From positions 42,775-106,774 of the forward strand of contig CAZCEC010000017.1 of the NCBI GenBank assembly GCA_964497615.1: a stretch of 64,000 nt of DNA. The letters are read 5' to 3'. The stretch is from CAZCEC01 sp964497615 (GTDB lineage: Bacteria; Chloroflexota; Anaerolineae; Anaerolineales; UBA6663). Under the pieces are notes generated by a model. That model did no database searches and was not told the origin of the DNA. It was given only the letters and a program-made list of their open reading frames with translations. Position 1 is the first letter of the stretch; each line of letters begins with the position of its first letter. This document shows, one piece after another, positions 8,652-17,198 of this stretch. Made by a program: the position numbers and the translations under genes.

Positions 8652-8679
8652 GCGGGAGGGCGCCTCAGCGCCCTCCCGC
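8652..8679 (+). terminator. Strong hairpin between BMP gene and ABC genes
   Basis: Perfect 12-base arms GCGGGAGGGCGC (8652-8663) and GCGCCCTCCCGC (8668-8679) with a CTCA loop and no T-run. It sits between the solute-binding gene and the ATPase gene. Such hairpins often protect the 3' end of the binding-protein mRNA or reduce read-through so that the binding protein is made in excess. Confidence 0.7.
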
Positions 8680-8699
8680 TGCCTTCCCCCGCCACCAGC

Positions 8700-10259
8700 A
8701 TGGCCGCCCCGGCTCTCGTCCTGCGCCAGATCACCAAACGCTTCTTTGGCGCCTATGGCACGGTCGTGGCCAACGACCACATTGATCTGACCGTGGAAGC
8801 CGGCGAGATCCACGTCATTGTGGGCGAGAATGGCGCCGGCAAGAGCACCCTGATGAACGGCCTGTATGGGCTGGAGCCGCCCGACGAGGGCGAGATCTAC
8901 CTCTTCGGCCAGCGCGTCTACCTCACGCACCCGCAGCAGGCCATCGCGCTGGGTCTGGGCATGATTCACCAGCACTTTATGCTGGTGCCGTCCTTCACCG
9001 TGGCCGAGAACATCGTGCTGGGCCGGGAGCCGCGGCGCGCCGGGCTGCTCCAGCGCGCCGCCATGCGCCAGACGATTCGCGCCCTGGCCGACGACGTGGG
9101 CCTGCCGGTGCAGCCCGACTTGCCGGTGCGCGAGGCTCCGGTCGGAGTCCAGCAGCGCGTCGAGATCCTCAAGGCCATTTATCGCGGAGCGCGCCTCCTC
9201 ATCCTAGACGAGCCCACAGCCGTCCTCACCCCGCAGGAAACCGAGGCCCTGTTTGCGGCGCTGCGGCGGCTGGTCGCCCGCGGCTGCACCATCATCCTGA
9301 TTACTCACAAGCTGCCCGAAGTGATGGCGGCGGCCGACCGGGTGACGGTCTTGCGCGACGGCGCCGTTGCGGGCCGTCTGGCGCGGGGCGAGTTTGACCC
9401 TACCCGGCTGGCTCAGCTGATGACTGGGCGCACCCTCACCTGGGAGCGCTTCGCGCCCGCGCCTCTCCAGCCCCGGGCCGCGCTGGCCGTGCGCGGCGTG
9501 CGCTATATCTCCGAGCAGGGTGTGGCCCTGGTGGACGGGGTATCGCTGGAGGTTGGGGCCGGCGAGATCGTCGGCGTGGCGGGCGTGGCGCAGAACGGCC
9601 AGGAGGCGCTGGCGGAAGTCATCACCGGCCAGCGCCGCGCCGCAGCGGGCAGTCTGCATCTGGCCGGCGTGGAGATTACGCATCTGCCGGTGTTAGCCAT
9701 CCGCGATCTCGGCTTGGGCCACATCCCCGACGACCGTTACGCCGAGGGCTGCGCCCGCCCCGCGAGCCTGGCCCGCAACTTGCTGATGGGCCGGCAGCGG
9801 CAGCCAGCCTATAGCCAGCGTGGGGTGCTGCGGCCCACGGCGGTTGCCGCGCTGGCCGACCGCCTGATGGGGGCTTACGGCATCCGGGCCGCCCACCGGG
9901 AGGCGCCCCTGGGCAGCCTCTCGGGCGGCAACGTACAGAAGGCCATCGTGGCGCGCGAATTGGAATTCGCCACCCACTGTCTGATCGCCGAACAGCCCTC
10001 GCGCGGCGTGGATATCGGCGCGGCCGAATTCATCTATGAGCAACTGCATGCGCTCAGCCAGCGCGGGGCCGGCATCCTGCTGTTCTCCACCGACCTGAGC
10101 GAACTGCTGCGGCTTAGCCATCGCCTGCTGGTCATGTACCGGGGGCGAGTGGTGGCCGAGACCCGGCCAGAAACTACCACCCTGGCCGAGCTTGGCCTGC
10201 TGATGGCCGGAGGCCAGCCGGCCCGCCCGGCTGGCCCGCCCGAAGCGCATGTCCACTGA
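8700..10259 (+). CDS. Double-domain ABC ATPase for nucleoside uptake
   Basis: 519 residues from the ATG at 8700; the upstream ATG at 8649 is rejected because it is next to the intercistronic hairpin and adds unconserved residues. Two ATP-binding cassettes as in the rbsA/BMP-linked class: first Walker A GENGAGKST and Walker B LLILDEPTA with a weak signature (VGVQQR); the second cassette has a degenerate Walker A (GVAQNGQEAL) and a good signature (LSGGNVQKA), the asymmetry usual in this class. It energises the two permeases that follow; its stop overlaps the first permease start by 11 bases. Confidence 0.92.
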   Translation: MAAPALVLRQITKRFFGAYGTVVANDHIDLTVEAGEIHVIVGENGAGKSTLMNGLYGLEPPDEGEIYLFGQRVYLTHPQQAIALGLGMIHQHFMLVPSFTVAENIVLGREPRRAGLLQRAAMRQTIRALADDVGLPVQPDLPVREAPVGVQQRVEILKAIYRGARLLILDEPTAVLTPQETEALFAALRRLVARGCTIILITHKLPEVMAAADRVTVLRDGAVAGRLARGEFDPTRLAQLMTGRTLTWERFAPAPLQPRAALAVRGVRYISEQGVALVDGVSLEVGAGEIVGVAGVAQNGQEALAEVITGQRRAAAGSLHLAGVEITHLPVLAIRDLGLGHIPDDRYAEGCARPASLARNLLMGRQRQPAYSQRGVLRPTAVAALADRLMGAYGIRAAHREAPLGSLSGGNVQKAIVARELEFATHCLIAEQPSRGVDIGAAEFIYEQLHALSQRGAGILLFSTDLSELLRLSHRLLVMYRGRVVAETRPETTTLAELGLLMAGGQPARPAGPPEAHVH

Positions 10260-11367
10260 TTCGGCTGCGCCTCAACAGGCCACGCCGCGCCCTGACCGGC
10301 GCCGGCCGGTCGTGGACCCGGCCCGGCTGAATGCCGCCTTGCAGACCGCCGCCGCTGTCGGGCTGGCCCTGCTCATCGGCGCGGTGGTCATCCTGGCCTT
10401 GGGGGAGAACCCACTGCGGGCCTATTGGGCGCTGCTGCGCGGCGCGCTGGGCAGCGCGCACGGGCTGGCCCGCACCCTGCGCATGGCCAGCCCCATGATC
10501 CTCACCGGGCTGGCCGTCATCGTCGCCTTCCGCGCCGGGGTGATCAACCTGGGGGTGGAGGGGTCGCTGTACCTGGGCGCGCTGGCCGCCGCCCTGACCG
10601 GCATCTACCTGCCTGGGCTGCCCGGCTGGCTGCACCTGCCGGCGGCGCTGACCGCCGGAGCGCTCACCGGCGCGGTCTGGGCGCTGGTCCCGGGACTGCT
10701 GCGCGCCCGCCTGAATGTCAATGAAGTGGTGGCCACCCTGATGCTGAACTATGTCGCCATCCTGTTGGCCGACTATCTGGTCCTCAACTTCTTCCTTGAT
10801 CCCGTCATCGGCACTACCAGCGACCGGCCGGCCACCGTGCCCATCCCGACGACGGCGCGGCTGCCCTACTTGCTGCCGCAATTCAGCCTCACGGCCGGCA
10901 TCCTCTTCGGCCTGGCGCTTGCGGCCCTGCTGGCCTGGGCCTACAGCCGCAGTGTGTGGGGCTACGAAGCCGATATGACCGGGCTGAACCGGCGCTTCGC
11001 GCACTATGGCGGCATTGCCACCGGGCGCGTGATGGTCGGCGCGATGTTCGCGAGCGGCCTGCTAGGCGGGCTGGCGGGCGCCACCGAGAGCCTGGGCGAG
11101 TTTGGGCGCTATGTGGCCGGCTTCTCCACAGGCCTGGGCTTCGACGGCGTCACGGTTGCCCTGATGGGGCTGCTCGACCCGGTGGGCGCGCTGGGCGCGG
11201 CGATGTTCCTGGGCGTCCTCAAGAACGGCGCGGCGGCCATGGAGCTGGCGGTGGACGTGCCGCGCGACATGGTGCTGGTGGTCCAGGGGCTGATCCTGGC
11301 GCTGCTCACCGCCCGGCATCTGGTGGCGCGCCGGCGGCCGCCGGCCAGCGGAGTGGCCGAGACATGA
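10249..11367 (+). CDS. ABC transporter permease (BMP/nucleoside type), subunit 1
   Basis: 372 residues with an arginine-rich cytoplasmic N-terminus and about 8-10 hydrophobic segments. Family landmarks: FRAGVINLGVEGSLYLGA, ARLNVNEVVATLMLNYVA and a FDGVTVALMG segment near the C-terminus. It forms the channel with subunit 2. Start overlaps the ATPase gene and stop overlaps the next gene (ATGA), showing translational coupling. Confidence 0.9.
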   Translation: MSTDSAAPQQATPRPDRRRPVVDPARLNAALQTAAAVGLALLIGAVVILALGENPLRAYWALLRGALGSAHGLARTLRMASPMILTGLAVIVAFRAGVINLGVEGSLYLGALAAALTGIYLPGLPGWLHLPAALTAGALTGAVWALVPGLLRARLNVNEVVATLMLNYVAILLADYLVLNFFLDPVIGTTSDRPATVPIPTTARLPYLLPQFSLTAGILFGLALAALLAWAYSRSVWGYEADMTGLNRRFAHYGGIATGRVMVGAMFASGLLGGLAGATESLGEFGRYVAGFSTGLGFDGVTVALMGLLDPVGALGAAMFLGVLKNGAAAMELAVDVPRDMVLVVQGLILALLTARHLVARRRPPASGVAET

Positions 11368-12263
11368 TCGGCGAGATTTTCACCGCCGGCATGCTGGCGG
11401 CCACCCTGCGCATTGCCACGCCGCTGCTGCTGGCAGCCCTGGGGGCAGCGTTCTGCCTGAAGGCCAATGTCTTTAACATCGCCTTGGAAGGCTTTATGCT
11501 CCTGGGCGCCTTCCTGGCCGTAGTGCTGGCTGCCTACCTGGGCAGCCCGTGGCTGGGTTTGCTGCTGGCCATGCTCAGTACTAGCCTGGCCGCCTGGCTG
11601 TTTGGCTTGCTCACCGTCCGGCTCGGGGCCGACCAGATTATTGTCGGCCTGGGCTTCAACACGCTGATGTTGGGGTTGACCTCGTGGCTGCTGCAATCGG
11701 TGCTCAACTCGCCCGGCGGGTTCGTCGACTCGCGGGTGCGCGCGCTGCCGGATGTGGAGTTGGGTTTTCTCAACGGGGTTCCAGCGCTGACGACTGTCTT
11801 TGGCAGCCAGGATATTCTCGTCTACGCGGCCTGGGCCTTGGCCGGCCTGGCCTATGTGTTTGTGCACCAGACCGCCTACGGGCTCCGTTTGCGGGCCACC
11901 GGTGAGCACCCTCTAACGGCGAAGACGGTGGGCATCCGCATTGAACGGTGGCAGCTGCTGGCCATCATCCTGAGCGGGGCGCTGGCCGGGCTGGCCGGCG
12001 CGGCGATCTCGCTTTCCAATCTGCGCCTGTTTTCTCAGGGCATGACGGCCGGGCGCGGTTTCATCGCCTTCACGGCGGCGACATTCGCAGGCGGCAACAT
12101 CCCCGGCACCGTGGGCATCACCCTGGTCTTTGCGTTCTTTGGCAGCTTGGCCATCCGGCTGGAGGGGTTTGGGCTGCCCACGCACTTTGTACAGATGATC
12201 CCCTATTTGGTGACGGTCGGCGCATTGATTGTCGCGCGGCGCAGGGCCGCGCCTGGCGCCTGA
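11364..12263 (+). CDS. ABC transporter permease (BMP/nucleoside type), subunit 2
   Basis: 299 residues with multiple membrane segments; landmarks FCLKANVFNIALEGFMLLGA, GADQIIVGLGFN and RATGEHPLTAKTVGI are typical of the second permease of PnrA/BMP-type transporters. ATG at 11364 overlaps the previous stop in an ATGA arrangement. Probably forms a heterodimeric channel with the preceding protein. Confidence 0.9.
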   Translation: MIGEIFTAGMLAATLRIATPLLLAALGAAFCLKANVFNIALEGFMLLGAFLAVVLAAYLGSPWLGLLLAMLSTSLAAWLFGLLTVRLGADQIIVGLGFNTLMLGLTSWLLQSVLNSPGGFVDSRVRALPDVELGFLNGVPALTTVFGSQDILVYAAWALAGLAYVFVHQTAYGLRLRATGEHPLTAKTVGIRIERWQLLAIILSGALAGLAGAAISLSNLRLFSQGMTAGRGFIAFTAATFAGGNIPGTVGITLVFAFFGSLAIRLEGFGLPTHFVQMIPYLVTVGALIVARRRAAPGA

Positions 12264-12280
12264 GGCGGAGGAGTGAGACT

Positions 12281-12826
12281 GTGACGCAACACTACATCGG
12301 CGTGATTGGCTCCGGCGAGCACGTGCCCCTGGACGTGCTGGCGGCGGCGGAGGCGACCGGGCGGCAGATCGCGGCGGCGGGCCATGTCCTGGTGTGCGGC
12401 GGGCGCGGCGGCGTGATGGAAGCGGCCTGCCGGGGCGCCAAGTCGGCGGGCGGCTTGACGATCGGCATCCTGCCGGGTCTGGACCGCGCGCAGGCCAATG
12501 CCTATGTCGATGTCGCGCTCCCCACCGGTCTGGGGTTCGCGCTGCGCAACTTCCTCACCGTGCGCGCCTGCGATGCGCTGATCGCCCTGCACGGGGAGGT
12601 GGGCACGCTGGCCGAAGTTGTCTTGGCCTACCAGCACGGGAAGCCGGTGGTGGCGCTGGCCGAGACCGGCGGCTGGGCTGCCCGCCTGCGCCAGATGGCC
12701 CTAGAGGAGGGCGCCTACCTGGACAACCGGCGGCTGGTGGAAATCCGCTATGCAGCCGACCCGGCCGAGGCCGTGCGGCTGGCTGTGTCGCTGGTGGGCA
12801 CCGTGCCGCCGCCCGGGAAGATCTAG
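12281..12826 (+). CDS. TIGR00725/LOG-like Rossmann protein
   Basis: 181 residues, GTG start with GGAGG about 9 bases upstream. A YIGVIGSGE opening, a GGRGGVMEAACRGAKSAGG glycine-rich motif and a GEVGTLAEV motif match the TIGR00725 branch of the DprA/LOG superfamily. LOG proteins cleave nucleoside monophosphates to base plus ribose phosphate, but TIGR00725 members are uncharacterised. Placement inside a nucleoside uptake/salvage operon makes an N-glycoside- or nucleotide-related role plausible; inference only. Confidence 0.75.
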   Translation: MTQHYIGVIGSGEHVPLDVLAAAEATGRQIAAAGHVLVCGGRGGVMEAACRGAKSAGGLTIGILPGLDRAQANAYVDVALPTGLGFALRNFLTVRACDALIALHGEVGTLAEVVLAYQHGKPVVALAETGGWAARLRQMALEEGAYLDNRRLVEIRYAADPAEAVRLAVSLVGTVPPPGKI

Positions 12827-12833
12827 CCGGTCC

Positions 12834-13874
12834 GTGACCAACGCAGTGCACACGGACCTCCTGCCACAGCTATCCGGGCCGCGCCCGTTGGATGCCTTCG
12901 TGATGGGACAGGCGCTGCGCGAGATGATTGTGCGCGCGCCCAGTTGGCCTGAGCCAGGCGGGCAGGCCGACCTGCCGATACCGCTGCCCACCTGGTCCAC
13001 CGGCGGCTGCGGGGCGAATGTGGCCTGTATAATGAGCCGCCTGGGCGGCCAGGCGGCGCTGCTGGCCCGGGTGGGCGACGGCGAGCACGGCCAAGAAGTG
13101 TGGGCTGAGTTGGCGCGTTCCAGGGTGCTGGTCGAGCATGCGCGCCGCGCGCCCGGCGCTGGCAGCTTGTTGGTTCTGCTGGCTGTGCCGGGGGGCGATT
13201 GGACCGCGCTGGCCTACATTGACCCTGCGTTGACCCTGACCGTGGCGGACCTGCCGGAGGCCGCCGCGCTGGCGCAGGCGCGCTTCTTTCATCTGGACAC
13301 GTTCTTGCTCATGAACCCGGCGCAATGGCCAGTGGTGGACGAGGCGGTGCGCCGCGCCCGGCAGGCCGGGTGCTGGCTGTCGGTGGACGCGGCCGTGCCG
13401 GTGGCCCGCGCGCAGCCCGAGCGGCTGCGCGCGCTGTATGCCCAGGCCGAGCTTGCCTTCTGCAACCAGGCCGAGGCGGCCGCCATTACCGGCGAGGCCG
13501 GTCTCGACCGCGCTGTCGCGGCCTTCCAGGCGCTTGGACCGCGGCTGACGTTCATCAAGACCGGCCCGCGCGGGTCGCTGGCGGTTACGCCCAGTGCGGT
13601 CTGGGATATCCCGGCCTTCCCGATCGACGTGGTGGATACGATCGCGGCGGGCGACGCCTTTGTGGCCGCAACGCTGTTGGCCCTGAGCGGCGGCAGCCTG
13701 CCACAAGAGGCCGCCCATCGCGGCTGCGCCGCCGGCGCGCTGGCCTGCCAGGGGGCCGGGTCGCTCAACCGGTGGATTGCGGCCAGTGAGATAGACGCGC
13801 TGGCGGCGCAGGGGCCGCGCCCCGCGCGGCGGGATGATTGGCCTCCGGCGAGTTCGAGGAGAGACAACGCGTGA
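12834..13874 (+). CDS. PfkB-family sugar/nucleoside kinase
   Basis: GTG at 12834, 7 bases after the preceding stop, gives 346 residues; an in-frame upstream extension overlaps the preceding gene and is less likely. PfkB signature 1 is recognisable (TGGCGANVACIMSRLGG) and signature 2 is DTIAAGDAFVAA, with the catalytic Asp in GD; the usual DTTGAGD is altered at two places. It would phosphorylate a ribose-type sugar or nucleoside entering through the transporter. Its stop overlaps the next gene (GTGA). Confidence 0.85.
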   Translation: MTNAVHTDLLPQLSGPRPLDAFVMGQALREMIVRAPSWPEPGGQADLPIPLPTWSTGGCGANVACIMSRLGGQAALLARVGDGEHGQEVWAELARSRVLVEHARRAPGAGSLLVLLAVPGGDWTALAYIDPALTLTVADLPEAAALAQARFFHLDTFLLMNPAQWPVVDEAVRRARQAGCWLSVDAAVPVARAQPERLRALYAQAELAFCNQAEAAAITGEAGLDRAVAAFQALGPRLTFIKTGPRGSLAVTPSAVWDIPAFPIDVVDTIAAGDAFVAATLLALSGGSLPQEAAHRGCAAGALACQGAGSLNRWIAASEIDALAAQGPRPARRDDWPPASSRRDNA

Positions 13875-14701
13875 CCGAGCAGCCTGCGTACATGCACGCG
13901 CGTTTTGGTGGACAATGCCGGCCTGGGGACATTGCCCCTTATGTGCTGGTGCCCGGCAGCGCGCGGCGGGCCGAAATGCTAGCGGCTGGCTGGCAAGGCG
14001 TCCGCCGGGTCGCGCAGCACTTGGAGTTCACGGCCTACACGGGCGTGATGGATGGCCTGACCCTGTCGGCCTGCTCGACCGGCATAGGCGGCGCTTCCAC
14101 CTGCATCGCGGTGGATGAACTGGCGGCCCTGGGGGCCCACACCTTCATTCGCGTTGGCGTGACCGGCGCGCTGCAGCCGGGCGTGGCCGTGGGCGACCTG
14201 ATTATCGCCAGCGCGGCTGTGCGCATGGATAAGGTCAGCGAGCACTATGCGCCCATTGAATACCCGGCCGTCGCGCACTTTGAGGTCGTCTGCGCTTTGA
14301 TCGCCGCCGCCGAGCGCCTGGGCTACCCCTATCACGTTGGCGTGGGAGCCACGTCTTCGTCGTTCTCGGTTGGGGAGGGCAACCCGGGCTTTGGTGGCTA
14401 TCGCCACGCGGCTATGGCCTACATTGCGCCCGACCTGACAGCCGCCCGCGTCCTCGATTGGGATACGGAGACGGCCACCCTGTTCACCTTGGGCAGCCTG
14501 TACGGGCTGCGCGCCGGCCGCGTGAACGCCGTCGTGGATGACCCCGACACCGGCAAGTACAATCCAGTGGGCGAGGCGCGCGCTGTGGACGTGGGGCGGA
14601 CAGCGATGGCGATTCTCGCGGGCTGGGATGCTGAGAAGACTCGCGCCGGCCGGCGCTACAGTCTGCCGCTAGCCACGCGGGAGGCGCCCAACCATGGCTG
14701 A
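13871..14701 (+). CDS. Nucleoside phosphorylase (uridine phosphorylase-like)
   Basis: 276 residues, GTG start overlapping the kinase stop. Family features: LVPGSARRAEM (phosphate-loop region with arginine), TGIGGASTCIAVDEL, RVGVTGALQPG (phosphate-binding Arg and Thr) and DTETATLF, which keeps the ribose-binding Glu though the usual Met is Thr. This copy looks catalytically competent. It would split nucleosides phosphorolytically into base and ribose-1-phosphate, fitting the transporter upstream. Base preference cannot be stated. Confidence 0.85.
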   Translation: MTEQPAYMHARFGGQCRPGDIAPYVLVPGSARRAEMLAAGWQGVRRVAQHLEFTAYTGVMDGLTLSACSTGIGGASTCIAVDELAALGAHTFIRVGVTGALQPGVAVGDLIIASAAVRMDKVSEHYAPIEYPAVAHFEVVCALIAAAERLGYPYHVGVGATSSSFSVGEGNPGFGGYRHAAMAYIAPDLTAARVLDWDTETATLFTLGSLYGLRAGRVNAVVDDPDTGKYNPVGEARAVDVGRTAMAILAGWDAEKTRAGRRYSLPLATREAPNHG

Positions 14702-15509
14702 CGAGCGCGACTATGTGCACAGCGGCTTCGGCGGCGTGGTGACGCCGGCCGACGTCGCGCCCTATGTGCTCCTGCCCACGGCGGCAGCTTGGGCCGAACA
14801 GGCCGCTGCTCGGCTCGCGGAGGCACGCCTAGTCACCGAGCACTACGAGTTCACCCTGTATACCGGCCGGCTGGGCGCGGCGCCGGTGACCATTTGCTCC
14901 ACCGGGCTGGGCGGCATGTCGACCTCCATTGCGGTCGAGGAGCTGGCGCGGCTGGGCGCGCGCACGCTGTTGGCGGTGGGCGCGCGCGGCCCGCAGGCGG
15001 ATGGTCTGCGCCCAGGAGAGGTTCTCCTCCCGACCGGCGCCGTCCGCTTGGACGGCACCAGCCAGGACTACGTGCGGCCCGAGTACCCGGCGGCCGCCCA
15101 TTTTGAGGCCGTCATGGCCGCCCTGGCGGCGGCGGAGGCCGCCGGTGTGACAGGTCACACCGGCATTGTGGCGTCAGTGGCTGCTGGCGAGGCGCCCACC
15201 TCGGCGAGCCAGCGCGCCTATCTGCACATGCGGCAACAGCCGCTGCGCGAGCAACTCCAGGCGGCCCATGTCTGGTGGGGGGGCGGGCAGGAAGCCACCT
15301 TGTTCGTGCAGGCCAGCCTGTATGGCTTGCGGGCGGGGGCCGTGGTGGGCTACAGCCAAGACGGCAGCGCAGACTCGCTCGCGCCCGCCTTGGCCGTGAG
15401 CCTGGACGCCCTACGCATCCTGGCGGGGTGGGATGCCGACAACGCCGCGGTCGGACGGCGATTCGCACTGCCGCCCCTGCCGGCTTGGCGGGGAAGTCTG
15501 GCGGCCTGA
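14694..15509 (+). CDS. Second nucleoside phosphorylase paralogue, active site degenerate
   Basis: 271 residues, overlapping the first phosphorylase by 8 bases and clearly homologous over its length (STGLGGMSTSIAVEEL, QEATLFVQASLYGLRAG). Several positions that bind substrate are changed: the PGS.RR loop is LPTAAAWAEQ, the R-V-G-V-T-G phosphate motif is AVGARG, and the ribose-binding E in TETATLF becomes Q. It may be an inactive partner forming a mixed hexamer or a phosphorylase of altered specificity. It is the last gene of the operon. Confidence 0.8.
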   Translation: MADERDYVHSGFGGVVTPADVAPYVLLPTAAAWAEQAAARLAEARLVTEHYEFTLYTGRLGAAPVTICSTGLGGMSTSIAVEELARLGARTLLAVGARGPQADGLRPGEVLLPTGAVRLDGTSQDYVRPEYPAAAHFEAVMAALAAAEAAGVTGHTGIVASVAAGEAPTSASQRAYLHMRQQPLREQLQAAHVWWGGGQEATLFVQASLYGLRAGAVVGYSQDGSADSLAPALAVSLDALRILAGWDADNAAVGRRFALPPLPAWRGSLAA

Positions 15510-15541
15510 AGCTCAGACAAACGGCAGTTACTGGGAACGGT

Positions 15542-16975
15542 TCAGCCCAGCGACAAGTCCCGGTCGAGCCGCTGCAGATCCACCAGCAGACTGTGGTGGG
15601 CCAGGGCCAACTCTCGCGCTGCCGGCGTCCAGCCGGTGCGCGAAAAGAACGCGAAGTGCACCTGCCAACCCTGGCCGCCCTCAGGCAGGGCCTTTAGCAC
15701 TTGGCCCGCCTTTGCCTCAATCAGCTCCCGCACGACATCGCGCGCCATCGGCTCGGCGATCCACTTGCACTCGCCCAGCAGGATGGCACGCTGTTCCCAG
15801 TTGACGGCCACCACATCCACCTCGACCGTGCGCGACCAGTGCTGGCCGACTGCTTGCGGCTTAAACGGCAACTGGCCCGCGCCGCCCGCCCACTCGACCC
15901 ACTCGCGCGCCAACTCTTCAAACGCCGTCCGCCCAACGAACGCCCGGATCTGGCGCTCGATGTCCGCCAGCGCTTGGTCCGGCTTGTAACCCAGTTCGCC
16001 TTGGCGCGGCGCGATAAAGCGGAAGAAGAAGCGCATGAACGGATCGGCTAGGTGATAGCGCCCCATCTTGCTCCGGGCGCGCCGGGCGGGCGGGACGGTG
16101 ACCGGGATCTTCCGCTCGACCAGCCGCAGCTCTTGCAGCCGGGCCAGGTATTGGGTCAGATGGGTCTTGGCGATCAGGGCCAAGTTGGCGATCTCATCCA
16201 GGCTGTGCGCGCCGGCACCGATGGCCTGGATGACGGCCCGGTAGTTGCGGGGCTCGCGCAGTTCGTCATACAAAAGGAAGTCCGGTTCAGCCGCAAACAT
16301 CCCGCCCGGCGCCAGGATCACCTGGCGCAGGTTGTCACTCAGGCTGCGCTGCGGGTCCAGGCGCTCCAGGTAGGCCGGCACGCCGCCCAGGATGGCATAG
16401 GCCGAGACGCGCTGCTCGGCCGGCCAGCGCGGGAAGAACTCGCGCAGGGTGTAATACGGCATAGGCTGGAGATGCCACTGCCCGGTGAAGCGCCCGAAGA
16501 GGGGCGAGCCCTGCTGTAAAAACGTCTCCATGGTGTGGACGTGTGAGCCGCTCAGCAGGATGACCAACTGGCTGGCTTGGAAGCGTTGGTCCCAGGCATG
16601 CTGCAGCGCGGACAGGTAGGCGGGGTCGGCCTCGCTGGCGTAGGGGATCTCGTCGAGGATCAGGATTTGCCTCCGGTCGGCAACTTGCGCGGCAAAGACC
16701 GTCCACAGATCGGCCCAACTCTCCAGGGCCGGGGCTTGCGCGAAGGGCAGTCCGGTGAGGTGGCCGTAGAGCTTACGGCGCTGCAAGCCCGCCGGCTCGC
16801 GCTCGGCGGCCCAATAGATTGAGGGGAGGGCGGTGTGTTCGGCCCAGTGCCGCGCCAAAACAGTCTTGCCCACCCGCCGCCGGCCATACAGGAGGACGAG
16901 ATGCGCGCGGGTGGGATGGGTGCGCGTTAGCAGCCCATCCAGAAACGCCAGTTCTCGCTCGCGGTTGAAGAACAT
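15542..16975 (-). CDS. Archaeal-type ATPase with DUF234 C-terminal nuclease-like domain
   Basis: 477 residues. N-terminal AAA/STAND-type ATPase: the protein opens MFFNRERELAFL, Walker A is GRRRVGKT, Walker B is ILILDEIPYAS. A winged-helix segment follows (around residues 250-290) and the C-terminal DUF234 region has an E-C-K motif in a PD-(D/E)XK-like setting (LLGECKW). These proteins are common in accessory regions of archaea and Chloroflexota and are usually single-gene; function unknown. It converges with the nucleoside operon, 32 bases away. Confidence 0.8.
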   Translation of the reverse strand: MFFNRERELAFLDGLLTRTHPTRAHLVLLYGRRRVGKTVLARHWAEHTALPSIYWAAEREPAGLQRRKLYGHLTGLPFAQAPALESWADLWTVFAAQVADRRQILILDEIPYASEADPAYLSALQHAWDQRFQASQLVILLSGSHVHTMETFLQQGSPLFGRFTGQWHLQPMPYYTLREFFPRWPAEQRVSAYAILGGVPAYLERLDPQRSLSDNLRQVILAPGGMFAAEPDFLLYDELREPRNYRAVIQAIGAGAHSLDEIANLALIAKTHLTQYLARLQELRLVERKIPVTVPPARRARSKMGRYHLADPFMRFFFRFIAPRQGELGYKPDQALADIERQIRAFVGRTAFEELAREWVEWAGGAGQLPFKPQAVGQHWSRTVEVDVVAVNWEQRAILLGECKWIAEPMARDVVRELIEAKAGQVLKALPEGGQGWQVHFAFFSRTGWTPAARELALAHHSLLVDLQRLDRDLSLG

Positions 16976-17040
16976 GGTCGCCTGGATTATACACCATCCA
17001 ATTATAATAATATGGACGTACTATTTCTTGTACGTCACCC

Positions 17041-17198
17041 CTACACCCACCCGCGCTTGTGCCAGCGCTCGATGAGTGCTGGCCGCGAGGCGTATTTCTT
17101 CGCCAGCGCCCGTATTTGGGTGCGAAATTCAGCCGGATGGTGCTGGAACTCCGCCAACTGCCCACGGTCTGCCATTCGTGGTACTGGTACTCGCTCAT
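17041..17198 (-). pseudogene. Collapsed 'MSEYQY' family gene, copy 1
   Basis: Starts MSEYQYHEWQTV, the conserved N-terminus of a large uncharacterised bacterial family of several hundred residues. After about 12 codons the frame shifts and the sequence continues directly into the family's C-terminus (QLAEFQHHPAEFRTQIRALA, then RPALIERWHKRGWV and a stop). The whole middle is missing, so this is a deletion remnant. A second remnant of the same family lies at 20932-21143. Confidence 0.7.
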
